Source: Desulfobulbaceae bacterium (GTDB lineage Bacteria > Desulfobacterota > Desulfobulbia > Desulfobulbales > SURF-16). Taken from it: a DNA stretch of 64,000 nucleotides. The notes below the pieces were generated by a model, which saw only the letters and a list, made by a program, of their open reading frames with translations, was not told the DNA's origin and searched no databases. The stretch's first letter is position 1. Each line of letters starts with the position of its first letter. Position numbers and translations under genes: made by a program. Positions 33,407 to 41,764 of this stretch are shown here, piece after piece. The stretch is taken from the NCBI GenBank assembly GCA_024637145.1, contig JAGXFQ010000040.1, positions 45,950 through 109,949 on the forward strand. Reading direction: 5' to 3'.

Positions 33407-33818
33407 GAAAACATTCAAACACATCGATATGGTAATCATTGCAAGAAATTTACTGTTAATGGCGTCATTCTGCATTCTATCAGGCTGTGCTATCGTTCAG
33501 CCAGGTGCTGGAGGTGGCTGGATCGGATTTACTGAATCTGGGCAAGCCTCATACTATGCCGATAAGTTTCAGAACAGAAAGACTGCCAGTGGTGAGATTT
33601 ATAGGCATGATTTAAAAACTGCCGCTCATAAAAAATTGCCATTCGGAGCAAATGTAAAGGTTACCAACCGCAGTAATGGCAAAAGTGTCATTGTAAAAAT
33701 CAATGATCGCGGTCCCTTTGTTAAAGGCCGTGTTATTGATCTTTCAAGGTCTGCCTTCAGCAATATAGGCAAGACGTCAACTGGCCTAATCGACGTGAAA
33801 ATTGAAGTTGTGCGGTAG
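33405..33818 (+). CDS. Cassette gene: RlpA-like double-psi beta-barrel lipoprotein
   Basis: 137 residues. A lipoprotein signal (MASFCILSGC, Cys28) is followed by the RlpA DPBB domain: GQASYYADKFQNRKTASGE, LPFGANVKVTNRSNGKSV, IVKINDRGPFVKGRVIDLS. RlpA proteins are septal lytic transglycosylases acting on naked glycan strands, but the C-terminal SPOR domain of full RlpA is absent. The ATG overlaps the attC core directly. Confidence 0.85.
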   Translation: MKTFKHIDMVIIARNLLLMASFCILSGCAIVQPGAGGGWIGFTESGQASYYADKFQNRKTASGEIYRHDLKTAAHKKLPFGANVKVTNRSNGKSVIVKINDRGPFVKGRVIDLSRSAFSNIGKTSTGLIDVKIEVVR

Positions 33819-33835
33819 CACAGAAGAGGAAGAAG

Positions 33836-33901
33836 GGGACGTCCATAAGATTATAAGTTTCTCGAACGAGGGGCAGATTTTTATGATTTTATGGGCGTCC
33901 C
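33836..33901. repeat. 66-bp palindromic repeat, copy 1
   Basis: Begins GGGACGTCCATAAGATTATA and ends in the inverted complement with GGCGTCCC. The same 66 bp recurs at 34665 and 40039, always between cassette genes. No coding capacity. The rest of the 33902-34099 gap holds an attC-like tract ending in GTTATGA (34046-34052). Confidence 0.85.
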
Positions 33902-34099
33902 GATTGCCCCCAGACAGAGCAGAAAAGCCGGGACACAGGCAAGCAAGTGGTGCAAAAAAATCCGTCCCCTCACCGCTGAACTATGCTAAACGGGTTTTTC
34001 TACAGACTCGTTAGTCCTCAAAAAGATAAAATTGCAAATTGCTACGTTATGAATTAATTTATAGTCACAATAGATTCATAGGTAACGGAGGGCAATAAA

Positions 34100-34318
34100 A
34101 TGGCAACAGCAGTAAGAATTTCGGAAAATCTCCTGACTGACGCAAGAAAATACAGCAAAGTAGAGCACAGGTCTATAACTGGGCAAATTGAACACTGGGC
34201 ACGTATTGGAAAATGCGTAGAAGAAAACCCAGACTTAACCTATGACCTCATCAAAGAAATGCTCATTGGAATCCAAGAGTTAGATCAAGGTGAAAAAACT
34301 GAATTCACTTTTGGGTAG
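34100..34318 (+). CDS. Cassette gene: ParD-like antitoxin
   Basis: 72 residues: MATAVRISENLLTDARKYSK then RSITGQIEHWARIGKCVEEN. This is the ribbon-helix-helix/ParD-like antitoxin family (TA_antitoxin ParD type) with the S-x-T-x-Q-I-E-H-W-A-R-I-G signature. GGAGGG lies upstream. It is followed 5 bp later by a ParE/RelE-type toxin; the pair is a type II module. It has its own AT-rich promoter region, as usual for toxin-antitoxin cassettes, which stabilise arrays. Confidence 0.85.
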   Translation: MATAVRISENLLTDARKYSKVEHRSITGQIEHWARIGKCVEENPDLTYDLIKEMLIGIQELDQGEKTEFTFG

Positions 34319-34323
34319 GCCCA

Positions 34324-34599
34324 ATGAAAATTTACCAATCGAGGTCATTCGCCCATAAAGTCAAAAAACTATCAAAACCAGAAAAAACTACCTTAGATAA
34401 GGAAATTAAGAAAATCCTCAGTGATCCTGAAATTGGTACTGAGAAGAAAGGAGATCTGCGAGGCATTTTTGTCCACAAATTTAAAATTAAATCAAAACAA
34501 CATCTCCTGTCATACAGATTTAGCGAATCATCACTGGAACTAATCATGCTTGGATTGCATGAAAATTACTACCGCGACCTAAAAAAGCACCTAAAATAA
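34324..34599 (+). CDS. Cassette gene: RelE/ParE-superfamily toxin
   Basis: 91 residues: MKIYQSRSFAHKVKKLSKPE, with KKGDLRGIFVHKFKIKSKQH, LLSYRFSESSLELIMLGLHE and NYYRDLKKHLK at the end. The beta-sheet core and terminal Y-R-D-L-K are typical of RelE/ParE-type toxins that cleave mRNA on the ribosome or poison gyrase; which one cannot be told. Encoded directly after the antitoxin. Confidence 0.85.
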   Translation: MKIYQSRSFAHKVKKLSKPEKTTLDKEIKKILSDPEIGTEKKGDLRGIFVHKFKIKSKQHLLSYRFSESSLELIMLGLHENYYRDLKKHLK

Positions 34600-34600
34600 G

Positions 34601-34664
34601 GCTAATAACTCGCTACCTTTAGGTGGCATATGTATCGTTGACCGATTGAGTTGGTGGGAAGATA
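34601..34664 (+). other. attC-like left part
   Basis: CTAATAACTCGCTACCTTTA then GGTGGCATATGTATCG, ending at the 66-bp repeat. It is similar to 38955-39010, so it is a repeated attC type, here interrupted by that repeat. Confidence 0.5.
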
Positions 34665-34730
34665 GGGACGTCCATAAGATTATAAGTTTCTCGAGCTAAG
34701 GGCAGATTTTTATGATTTTATGGACGTCCC
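34665..34730. repeat. 66-bp palindromic repeat, copy 2
   Basis: GGGACGTCCATAAGATTATA to TTATGGACGTCCC; arms of about 20 bp with few mismatches around TTTCTCGAGCTAAGGGCAG. Confidence 0.88.
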
Positions 34731-34735
34731 GACTG

Positions 34736-34779
34736 GCCCTAACTGCACTGAAGCGCGCCTCTGAACATTGGCGTTGGGC
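34736..34779 (+). other. attC-like right part
   Basis: GCCCTAAC at 34736-34743 and R' core GTTGGGC at 34773-34779. The last 25 bp are identical to attC site 1. Confidence 0.6.
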
Positions 34780-34828
34780 GCCTTAACATAGAGCGCGCAA
34801 GCTTGGCATGACTATCGGAGATGCTCTC

Positions 34829-35371
34829 ATGAGTCAGTTGAAACTGAGCAAGGCTTTTACCCTGATGGAATCAGGGCCTGTGGTCCTCGTGACAACCCAT
34901 GATGGGAAGAAAGATAACATCATGACTATCTCCTGGACCATGGTGATGGATTTCACGCCGGTATTTGCTATCACCACCGGTGAATGGAATCACTCCTTCG
35001 CGGCGTTGCGAAAGAATCGGGAGTGCGTCATTGCAATTCCCACCGTCGACCTATTGGATAAGGTGGTTGGCATAGGGACGTGCTCGGGCGCAGACACAGA
35101 CAAGTTTGCCAAGTTCAAGCTCACACCGGTGCCGGCTAAACTCGTCAGGCCGCCCTTGATCAAGGAGTGCCTCGCCAACATTGAGTGCAAGGTCATCGAC
35201 ATCGTTAAAAAGCACAACATTGTTGTGTTAGAGGCGGTTGCCGCCTACATCGATACCGCCCGCAAGGAGAAGCGCACGGTTCACGCGGTTGGTGACGGAA
35301 CGTTCATCGTCGACGGGCGCAAGATTGACCGGAAGAAGATGATGGCCTCCAAGCTCCCCTCAGGCGTTTAG
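34829..35371 (+). CDS. Cassette gene: flavin reductase-like FMN-binding protein
   Basis: 180 residues from the ATG of MSQLKLSKAFTLM (an in-frame ATG at 34808 is possible). Split-barrel flavin-reductase domain: PVVLVTTHDGKKDNIMTISW, FAITTGEWNHSFAALRKNRE, CVIAIPTVDLLDKVVGIGTC, then NIVVLEAVAAYID. Members bind FMN and reduce it or other substrates in the cytosol. A 3'-truncated, nearly identical copy of this cassette is at 30607. Confidence 0.85.
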   Translation: MSQLKLSKAFTLMESGPVVLVTTHDGKKDNIMTISWTMVMDFTPVFAITTGEWNHSFAALRKNRECVIAIPTVDLLDKVVGIGTCSGADTDKFAKFKLTPVPAKLVRPPLIKECLANIECKVIDIVKKHNIVVLEAVAAYIDTARKEKRTVHAVGDGTFIVDGRKIDRKKMMASKLPSGV

Positions 35372-35437
35372 CGTTCATTGGCCAGCCAGGAGGAAGTCCT
35401 GGGAGCAAAAATGAAAAGCACGGCGGCGCTCAACAAT

Positions 35438-35485
35438 TCGTTCAAGAGGCAGGGCCTGTCTGGTCTGCCGCCTAACTCAAACATT
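35438..35485 (+). other. attC-like site with altered core
   Basis: GCTCAAC near 35438, a GGCAG/CTGCC stem, GCCTAAC in the 3' half and a degenerate last core (ACATTTGG where ACGTTAGG-like is expected). Confidence 0.45.
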
Positions 35486-35502
35486 TGGTCTGGGAATCTG
35501 GA

Positions 35503-36654
35503 GTGTCGATTGTGTTTTTGCGGTTTTCGCTCAAGCTAATTTTGTTGATTCTGGCGTGTGTCTCTGCTGGTGTGATTTGGCAGCAGGCACAGTTGTCTGT
35601 CTTGGCGCTCAGCCACATTGACCCGGTTCCTGAAGTCGAGGCTTTGGTTGCCGCGGAACGATACGCTGAGGCAGCCTATTACCTCGATTTTTTCCTGGAA
35701 TACGACTATGTCCGTGACGATCCACAGGCTCAGGCGCTGCACGCCGAGATCGAAAGGGTGCGCAACTGTCTCTCCTACCAGACAAGCAAGCTTGGCGAAG
35801 GATTGCTTGTGGGTACCAGCGATGAAGGTATCGGCAAGACGGCGGGCCTGATCACGGATTTTTTTGTGGTCGGCGACATTCGTGATCTCGCCGCGCAGGG
35901 GACCAACTGGGCTCAGGGTGAAGATGTCGACGAGGTGGTTGCCGCTCTCGCCGGCATCGGCCTTGTAGCTACGGCTGCTCAGATCGCCAGCGGAGCAGCA
36001 ACTGTTGGCACGGCGGGAGCCGCTGCTCCGGCCGTGGCGGGCAGCACGGCTGTCAAAGGCGGGGTCAGCATTCTGAAAGCCGCTCGCAAGCTCGGTAAGC
36101 TGCCGCCCTGGCTGGGTAAGACACTGATTAAAAACGCCAAAACCGTGCAGAAGACGAAGAAACTGGATTCTGTTACCGATCTGTTCAGCGATGTCTACCG
36201 CCTTGCCCGCACGCCAGGTGGCTTGAATCTCTTGAGCAAGACTAGCGATGCCGCATCGTTAAGACGCATGGCGGCTGCTGCCGAGACATTTGGCGATTCG
36301 ACGGCCACGCTCTACCGGATCGGTGGTCAGACGTTCCTGAAAACGGCCGGCCGGGCGAGTCAGCTTGGAACCGATAGCATCAAGCTAGCCTCGACCTATG
36401 GCCCTAAAGGTCTGCGGGTGCTGGACAAGATCGGACCGACACGATTCATTAAATATTCCGCCCGGGCAGCGAAGATCGCCTACAAAGGTGATTTGTTCGA
36501 CCTGATTGCTCGCTTCCTTGCCATGTTGCCGAGATGGATCCTTTATCTGCTGTTCAGTCTGGGTATCGTAGTCTGGATTCCGTGGCGATGGCTCAGGCGG
36601 CTTGGTCAGTCGGTCATTTCCGGTAAAAGAGTTATAGTCAAATCTGGTGTTTGA
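35503..36654 (+). CDS. Cassette gene: large membrane protein of unknown function
   Basis: 383 residues from a GTG. One N-terminal membrane helix (LKLILLILACVSAGVIW), a soluble stretch, a glycine/alanine-rich hydrophobic zone (AALAGIGLVATAAQIASGAA, TVGTAGAAAPAVAGSTAV) and a C-terminal helix (WILYLLFSLGIVVWIPW). The central low-complexity part and basic helices (LGKTLIKNAKTVQKTKK) recall pore-forming or colicin-like hydrophobic hairpins, but there is no match I can name. GC content is higher than in neighbouring cassettes. Confidence 0.6.
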   Translation: MSIVFLRFSLKLILLILACVSAGVIWQQAQLSVLALSHIDPVPEVEALVAAERYAEAAYYLDFFLEYDYVRDDPQAQALHAEIERVRNCLSYQTSKLGEGLLVGTSDEGIGKTAGLITDFFVVGDIRDLAAQGTNWAQGEDVDEVVAALAGIGLVATAAQIASGAATVGTAGAAAPAVAGSTAVKGGVSILKAARKLGKLPPWLGKTLIKNAKTVQKTKKLDSVTDLFSDVYRLARTPGGLNLLSKTSDAASLRRMAAAAETFGDSTATLYRIGGQTFLKTAGRASQLGTDSIKLASTYGPKGLRVLDKIGPTRFIKYSARAAKIAYKGDLFDLIARFLAMLPRWILYLLFSLGIVVWIPWRWLRRLGQSVISGKRVIVKSGV

Positions 36655-36769
36655 GAAAATTGTCATCAAATAATAACCCTGTTCAGTTCGCCTTCTTCTT
36701 GTAAAGGGTCTATCCGTAAGAAGACCGAACCCTGAGTGCCAAGAAAGGGTGTGGCAGAGAGGCACGGCC

Positions 36770-36814
36770 GCCCAACGGTGCCCAGCGGACTGCTGGCGCC
36801 GAAAAAAGTTGCGG
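36770..36814 (+). other. attC-like site
   Basis: R'' GCCCAAC (36770-36776) to GTTGCGG (36808-36814), with a GGTGCC.AGC / GCT.GGCGCC stem. Confidence 0.6.
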
Positions 36815-36839
36815 CATAATTCATAATCAGGAGCTTAAA

Positions 36840-37091
36840 ATGGCTCAGAGTGTAATCGTGAAAAAAGAAGAAAAGATTGCGTCAGTGATATCAACATTGC
36901 TTCCAGATTTTACGGAAGCTCAGTTCATTGAGGCGTTCATTGAAAAATATCCAAAAGAATGGGATAGAGTCCAGAAAATTTATAGGGAACATGAGCTTCG
37001 AACAAAACCAGGGAAGAGCCACCCCATGCCAGAGCCAAGAAAATATTTAATCACTGCATTAACAATATGGAAAAAGAAAAATACCAAATAG
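36840..37091 (+). CDS. Cassette gene: small hypothetical protein
   Basis: 83 residues, basic and helical: MAQSVIVKKEEKIASVISTL, then FTEAQFIEAFIEKYPKEWDR and a C-terminal LITALTIWKKKNTK. The central block looks like a small DNA- or protein-binding helical domain, but I do not recognise it. AGGAG precedes the ATG and an attC follows 14 bp after the stop. Confidence 0.6.
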   Translation: MAQSVIVKKEEKIASVISTLLPDFTEAQFIEAFIEKYPKEWDRVQKIYREHELRTKPGKSHPMPEPRKYLITALTIWKKKNTK

Positions 37092-37105
37092 GAACAAAAG
37101 TAATC

Positions 37106-37208
37106 GCCCAACCAAATAATGCACCGGACGGGGAGACACTTATGATTCTCGATAAGCTCAGTGGTACTCCCAAGTCTCTGCGCCGCCGGTGATGATCATC
37201 TGTTAGCC
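37106..37208 (+). other. attC site (103 bp)
   Basis: R'' GCCCAAC (37106-37112), R' GTTAGCC (37202-37208), with imperfect palindromic arms (GCACCGG / CCGCCGGTG) between. Confidence 0.7.
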
Positions 37209-37221
37209 ATATGAAACCGAA

Positions 37222-37848
37222 ATGAATATAGAAAATGGCATCATATCAAATTGGAATGAAGAAAAGGGTTTTGGTTTCATAACCCCAACCTCTGGCGGCA
37301 AATCATTATTTTTCCATATAAATGGCTATAGCCATCGTCATAAACGTCCCTTTAAAAATTTAGAAGTACAATACTTTACGTCAACCGATCCAAAAGGGCG
37401 GATATGTGCCATTGATGTTGCTCCTTTAAAAGGACATAAAAATAATGGGAAGGAAATAAGGCAAAAGTTCCGCTCTTTACTTCTGTTCAGTATCTGTTCA
37501 GTCGTTCTTTATTACCTGTTTGAATTAAAACTCATCCCGCTTGAGCTCGTTTTTCTATATGCAATCATGAGTGTCTTGGCATTTATAATGTACGCAAAAG
37601 ACAAAAAAGCGGCGGAGTGGGGCAATTGGCGAACTCCTGAAAGTACTTTACATACATTATCACTGTTAGGTGGTTGGCCAGGTGCCAAAATTGCACAAAG
37701 TTTTTTAAGGCACAAATCCTCAAAATTATCATTCCGAGTCACATATTGGGCAACAGTAGTAGCTAATTGTTGCGCATTATCTTGGTTGATAACCCAAAAA
37801 GGCAGTAAATGGCTTCAAAGCATATTGGTAAATATAAATTTTGGTTAA
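37222..37848 (+). CDS. Cassette gene: cold-shock domain fused to DUF1294 membrane domain
   Basis: 208 residues. Residues 1-70 are a cold-shock (CSD) fold (NGIISNWNEEKGFGFITPTS, KSLFFHINGYS), which binds single-stranded nucleic acid. Two membrane helices follow, then DUF1294 (MYAKDKKAAEWGNWRTPEST, LHTLSLLGGWPGAKIAQSFL). This CSD-DUF1294 fusion is well known in proteobacteria and in integron arrays; its role is unknown. AT-rich, unlike the host. Confidence 0.88.
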   Translation: MNIENGIISNWNEEKGFGFITPTSGGKSLFFHINGYSHRHKRPFKNLEVQYFTSTDPKGRICAIDVAPLKGHKNNGKEIRQKFRSLLLFSICSVVLYYLFELKLIPLELVFLYAIMSVLAFIMYAKDKKAAEWGNWRTPESTLHTLSLLGGWPGAKIAQSFLRHKSSKLSFRVTYWATVVANCCALSWLITQKGSKWLQSILVNINFG

Positions 37849-37857
37849 TGAAAAAAA

Positions 37858-37985
37858 GGCATAACAATTCGCTGCCTTTAGGCGAACGAGCACGCTGGTT
37901 TTATCGGCTTCGGTCACCTAAATAAACTCGAATTTACTCAGCCTTGGCTAGGCGCGCGTCTTAGCTTTGCCGTAGGTGCAGAGAG
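37858..37985 (+). other. attC-like site
   Basis: Begins GGCATAACAATTCGCTGCCT and continues through GGCGAACGAGCACGCTGG. It has strong similarity in layout to VCR-type sites; the right core is not sharply defined (TTAGCTTTGCC). Confidence 0.55.
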
Positions 37986-37995
37986 AAAATAAACT

Positions 37996-38781
37996 ATGAT
38001 CAATCACGCAGATATATTTTTATTTTTCCTGTTAAGCTTCTTCAAGTTTGTAGTGCCAGTCTTAATTCTTGGTGCCATAGTAAAATCTGCCACATTTAAA
38101 GGATTTATTGGCGAATTAATTGTTAAAATTTCAGCTAAGTTACTTCTCGCCAAAAACAAATATTCAATTTTTCACAATGTCACCCTGTCCACTGAAGATG
38201 GCACAACCCAAATTGACCACATTGTAGTGTCCAGATACGGGGTATTTGTTATTGAAACTAAAAACATGAAAGGCTGGATTTTTGGCGCAGAACATCAAGA
38301 ACAATGGACGCAAAAAATATTTAAACACACAACCAAATTTCAAAACCCCTTGCGCCAAAACTACAAACACACCAAGACACTTGCCGACCTCTTAAACATT
38401 GATCTCTGTAAATTATTTTCTGTGGTGGTATTCGTCGGAGATACAACCTTTAAAACTCCTATGCCCCCCAACGTTACAGAGGGCGGCGGTTACATAAAGT
38501 TCATTAAAAGCAAAAAGGAAATAATCTTTAGCCAGCCCGAAGTAAATTCAATCATTGCAGCTATAAGAAGCGGGAAACTCAAAAACAATCTCAAGACCCA
38601 CGTCAACCATATAAACCATGTGAGAAGCATAAAAGAGCAAAAGAGCGACACTAATATTCGCTCATGCCCAAAGTGTGGGAATGAAATGGTTTTGAGGAAG
38701 GCAACTAAAGGTAAAAATGCAGGAAACACCTTTTGGGGTTGCAGCCAATTCCCAAAATGTAGAACAATATTAAGCATCTAG
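37996..38781 (+). CDS. Cassette gene: NERD-domain protein with C-terminal zinc ribbon
   Basis: 261 residues. An N-terminal membrane helix (LFFLLSFFKFVVPVLILGAI) is followed by a NERD domain (FIGELIVKISAKLLLAKNKY, TTQIDHIVVSRYGVFVIETK NMKGWI) and a C-terminal topoisomerase-type zinc ribbon (SCPKCGNEMVLRKATKGKNA, WGCSQFPKC). NERD is a predicted nuclease fold; the IDHIVV and ETK residues of the core are present. The TAG stop is part of the CTAG flank of a MITE. Confidence 0.85.
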   Translation: MINHADIFLFFLLSFFKFVVPVLILGAIVKSATFKGFIGELIVKISAKLLLAKNKYSIFHNVTLSTEDGTTQIDHIVVSRYGVFVIETKNMKGWIFGAEHQEQWTQKIFKHTTKFQNPLRQNYKHTKTLADLLNIDLCKLFSVVVFVGDTTFKTPMPPNVTEGGGYIKFIKSKKEIIFSQPEVNSIIAAIRSGKLKNNLKTHVNHINHVRSIKEQKSDTNIRSCPKCGNEMVLRKATKGKNAGNTFWGCSQFPKCRTILSI

Positions 38782-38954
38782 TACGCCGTAAAACTTAAAT
38801 GTACGTGTAGAATTTTGTTATTGCATACGAACCACAAAGACACGAAGGCACAAAGAAAAACATAAAAACAAGAAGCACTTCGTGCCTTTGTGCCTTTGTG
38901 GTTAAAGGCATATTTGCATAAATATACAAAACTTTAAGTGATACACTGCACTAG
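38778..38954. mobile_element. MITE family 1, copy b (177 bp)
   Basis: CTAG at both ends, opposite orientation to copy a. It lacks a 28-bp insert (TACCCCTCAAGGGGGTATTA...) that copies a and c carry inside one palindrome arm. The left CTAG forms the stop of the NERD gene. The element is inserted in the attC of that cassette: sequence resuming at 38955 matches the attC-like tract at 34601. Apart from that attC remnant (to about 39010) I see nothing up to the EamA start. Confidence 0.85.
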
Positions 38955-39130
38955 CAATTAGCTACCTTTAGGCGGCAGATGTATCGCTGACCGAGTGAGC
39001 TGGCAACTCAAAGCAGATCTTGTCTACCAGAAGGATCTGTAGTTCGGCGCTTAATTGGAACCGATGGGAGAGAATCTGCAGCATGGAACGGCACTCGCTA
39101 CCCCCGATGAGGTTCATTTCATCAGACAAA

Positions 39131-40021
39131 ATGGTGAGTCACAGTACGGCCTTCGTGGCACTGGCAGCGTTATGCTGGGGGCTGTCAGGCGGGATCGGCG
39201 GGATGCTCATGGCCAAGGGCTGGGACTCGCTCGTGGTGTCGTTCTGCCGGGGCGCCATCGGGCTGTTGTTTGTTCTCGTCTGGCTTGCGTTGCGTCCGCG
39301 CGGCAGCGGACTGGCCAGTCGCCGATTATGGTTCTGGTCGGTGATTGCCGGTCTCGGCGTAGCCGGCAACTTCGCTTTTTATTTCGTGAGCATCGCGGCG
39401 GGCAGTGTTGCGGTTGCGGCGACGCTGATGTATTGCGCCCCGGTGTTCGTCTATCTGGTGTCCTTCACACTCAAGCTCGAAAGACCCACTCTGCTGAAGT
39501 GGGCAGCGATTGCGATGGTAATGTTTGGCATTGTGCTGCTTACCCGTATTTACGAGATTGGGGCGGGCGGCATCACGCCGATGGGCGCCGGTGCCGGACT
39601 GCTTGCCGGGCTCTCCTATGCGGTATTCATTTTCGGCTTTAAGTATGCGGCACCGCACGGCAGCCCGCAGGCGATTCTCGTGATAGCGTTCGCGTCCCTT
39701 GTCACCATACTTATCTGGCTGGTCGATGTCGACCAGGCCGTGGCAGTGCTGAGCACGCCGAGTTGGCCGCTGTTCGCCGTACTGGGGGTGTTTGGCGCTG
39801 GATTGTCGTTCATTCTCTATATTGTCGGCCTGAACCATACCGCGCCGGCCGTGGCCTCAATTGTGGCAATGGTCGAGCCGGTCACCGCGTCACTCTTCGG
39901 CGTCGTGGTTTTAGATGAAAGTTTGGTCGGTCTACAGATCTTCGGCATGGGACTGATTTTGGTCACAGTTACTGCGCTGAGCGTATATTCGAGCGCTCAA
40001 AATAAAGCACTTGCTGAGTAG
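39131..40021 (+). CDS. Cassette gene: EamA/DMT-family transporter
   Basis: 296 residues from the ATG of MVSHSTAFVALAALCWGLSG. Ten helices in two EamA repeats; the second begins at MGAGAGLLAGLSYAVFIFGF. Conserved ends TAPAVASIVAMVEPVTASLF and DESLVGLQIFGMGLILVTVT match the family. Likely an exporter of a small metabolite or drug. Base composition and sequence differ from the host EamA gene at 17102. Followed by a 66-bp repeat and an attC. Confidence 0.85.
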   Translation: MVSHSTAFVALAALCWGLSGGIGGMLMAKGWDSLVVSFCRGAIGLLFVLVWLALRPRGSGLASRRLWFWSVIAGLGVAGNFAFYFVSIAAGSVAVAATLMYCAPVFVYLVSFTLKLERPTLLKWAAIAMVMFGIVLLTRIYEIGAGGITPMGAGAGLLAGLSYAVFIFGFKYAAPHGSPQAILVIAFASLVTILIWLVDVDQAVAVLSTPSWPLFAVLGVFGAGLSFILYIVGLNHTAPAVASIVAMVEPVTASLFGVVVLDESLVGLQIFGMGLILVTVTALSVYSSAQNKALAE

Positions 40022-40038
40022 CGCCGGGGTAGAAGATG

Positions 40039-40104
40039 GGGACGCCCATAAGATTATAAGTTTCTCGAACTAAGGGCAGATTTTTATGATTTTATGGACG
40101 TCCC
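40039..40104. repeat. 66-bp palindromic repeat, copy 3
   Basis: GGGACGCCCATAAGATTATA to TTATGGACGTCCC, again directly between a cassette gene and an attC core. Confidence 0.88.
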
Positions 40105-40113
40105 GATTGCCTC

Positions 40114-40148
40114 CTTTAACAACGCGCGTCACTCGGTTGGCGTTAGGC
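40114..40148 (+). other. attC-like site, shortened
   Basis: CTTTAAC (40114-40120) and GTTAGGC (40142-40148). Its left part is probably displaced by the 66-bp repeat. Confidence 0.6.
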
Positions 40149-40165
40149 AACAAAGAGAGGAAAGC

Positions 40166-40636
40166 ATGGAGCCAATTCAAGAACCAATTACCGGTAACGA
40201 AGACCAAGGTGGACTGACATCGCCCTATCAAGCGCTTGTTCAGTTTTATTGCGCGTTCAACCGCGGCGATCTCTCGATGATGGAGGCGAACTGGACAAAT
40301 ACAGATGATATTGCAATGGATAATCCGCTTGGAGGAATAAAGCGAGGGTGGCAAGAGATACGGCCAGTATACGAGCGCATTTTTAACGGCCCGGCTGAGG
40401 TATATGTCGAGTACTATGATTACACAGTTCACGAAACGGCAGACATGTTTTATGCGGTGGGAAGAGAGCGCGGCTATTTCCGCCTTGAAGGCGATGAAGT
40501 GAAATTGGCAGTCCGTACTTCTCGCGTTTTTCAGAAGGTGTCTGGCAAATGGCGGCAGGTACACCATCATGGATCAATTGACGAGCCAAAGCTATTGGCA
40601 AGGTATCAGTCTGCGGTCCTTGGCAAGCGGGTATAG
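40166..40636 (+). CDS. Cassette gene: SnoaL/NTF2-like protein
   Basis: 156 residues from the ATG after GAGAGGAAAGC. NTF2-like alpha+beta cone: LTSPYQALVQFYCAFNRGDL, then WTNTDDIAMDNPLGGIKRGW and a C-terminal sheet TSRVFQKVSGKWRQVHHHGS. This is the YybH/SnoaL group, which includes ketosteroid-isomerase-like enzymes and small ligand binders; function unknown. attC sites lie directly on both sides. Confidence 0.8.
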   Translation: MEPIQEPITGNEDQGGLTSPYQALVQFYCAFNRGDLSMMEANWTNTDDIAMDNPLGGIKRGWQEIRPVYERIFNGPAEVYVEYYDYTVHETADMFYAVGRERGYFRLEGDEVKLAVRTSRVFQKVSGKWRQVHHHGSIDEPKLLARYQSAVLGKRV

Positions 40637-40638
40637 TT

Positions 40639-40704
40639 GCCTAACGCCGCGCTGGAGAGAGACGCCGCAAAAAGCACGGCGCCCATCAGCTTGAGACGTT
40701 AACG
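40639..40704 (+). other. attC site (66 bp)
   Basis: R'' GCCTAAC (40639-40645), R' GTTAACG (40698-40704), central arms GCCGC.../...GGCGCC. Confidence 0.7.
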
Positions 40705-40730
40705 TCTCAGGAAAGGCATTCGTTGAGATT

Positions 40731-41642
40731 ATGGCAATAACGAAGATGAAAACGGTATCTCTCGTTCTGGGGAGTGGCGGCGCTCGAGGTTTAGCACATA
40801 TTGGCGTAATTCATTGGCTTGAAGAAAACGATTATGAAATACGATCAATAGTCGGTTGCTCAATCGGTGCAGTCATCGGGGGGATATATGCGGCCGGCAA
40901 ACTGGATGTCTATGAGCAATGGGTGCGTTCCCTCACGAAAGTTGACATCGTCACTCTCCTGGATCTTTCCTGGGATAAGAGCGGACTGGTAAGGGGCGAC
41001 AAACTCATTAACACCCTTATCAAGCTGGTGGGAGCGCAATTAATCGAAGATCTTCCCTTTGCCTATACGGCTGTTGCGACCGATATAAAAGGCCAGAAGG
41101 AAATATGGCTAAAGTCGGGTAGTCTCTTTGAGGCCATGCGAGCGTCTTTCGCAATACCGCTTCTCTTTACCCCCTTCAAGTACAAGGGGAGAGATCTTGT
41201 GGATGGAGGAGTTTTAAATCCTGTGCCTATTGCGCCGACGTTTGGTGATGAAACCGACATTACTATTGCCGTAAATCTGGGGGGCCTCGCCCATAATCCG
41301 GAAGAGCGGAGCACCTTGAATGCTGCTCCAGCGTCTCCTGCCTCGCCGTTACGTGCAAGGATTAATCGCTTCATAAATCAACACCAACAATCCGTGACCA
41401 GCAGGGGCAGTGGAGATTGGGGGGCGTACGATATCGCCATTCAGGCGTTTGAGACTATGCAGAGTACCATCGCGCGCCAAAAGCTTGCCGCTTACCCGCC
41501 GGACATAGTCATAGAAATTGCCAGGAATGCCTGTCGTACATTAGAGTTTGATCGGGCATCCGAGATGATTGAATTGGGATATCGGCGGGCGAAAGAATGC
41601 CTATCTAAAGCTAAGAAGCCGGGGCGTAATGATGCACTGTAA
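40731..41642 (+). CDS. Cassette gene: patatin-like phospholipase (RssA type)
   Basis: 303 residues. The oxyanion loop GSGGARG (14-20), nucleophile S44 in GCSIG, and D158 in DGG form the Ser-Asp dyad of bacterial patatins. There is no signal peptide, so it is cytosolic, perhaps membrane-associated. It hydrolyses acyl esters of lipids; some relatives are toxins or defence effectors, but nothing here shows which. Flanked by attC sites. Confidence 0.88.
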   Translation: MAITKMKTVSLVLGSGGARGLAHIGVIHWLEENDYEIRSIVGCSIGAVIGGIYAAGKLDVYEQWVRSLTKVDIVTLLDLSWDKSGLVRGDKLINTLIKLVGAQLIEDLPFAYTAVATDIKGQKEIWLKSGSLFEAMRASFAIPLLFTPFKYKGRDLVDGGVLNPVPIAPTFGDETDITIAVNLGGLAHNPEERSTLNAAPASPASPLRARINRFINQHQQSVTSRGSGDWGAYDIAIQAFETMQSTIARQKLAAYPPDIVIEIARNACRTLEFDRASEMIELGYRRAKECLSKAKKPGRNDAL

Positions 41643-41648
41643 CGAGGC

Positions 41649-41713
41649 GCTCAACCGGACGACGGTTACGTCCTGCGATTGCCACAAGCGCCTCGGCCCG
41701 CCGTCGGTTAGCT
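41649..41713 (+). other. attC site (65 bp)
   Basis: R'' GCTCAAC (41649-41655), R' GTTAGCT (41707-41713), with CCGGACGACGG and CCGTCGG arms. Confidence 0.7.
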
Positions 41714-41764
41714 TGCTGTTCGGCGGCAGAAAGGCTTCCGGGGGAAGCTAACGAGGGAAATCCG

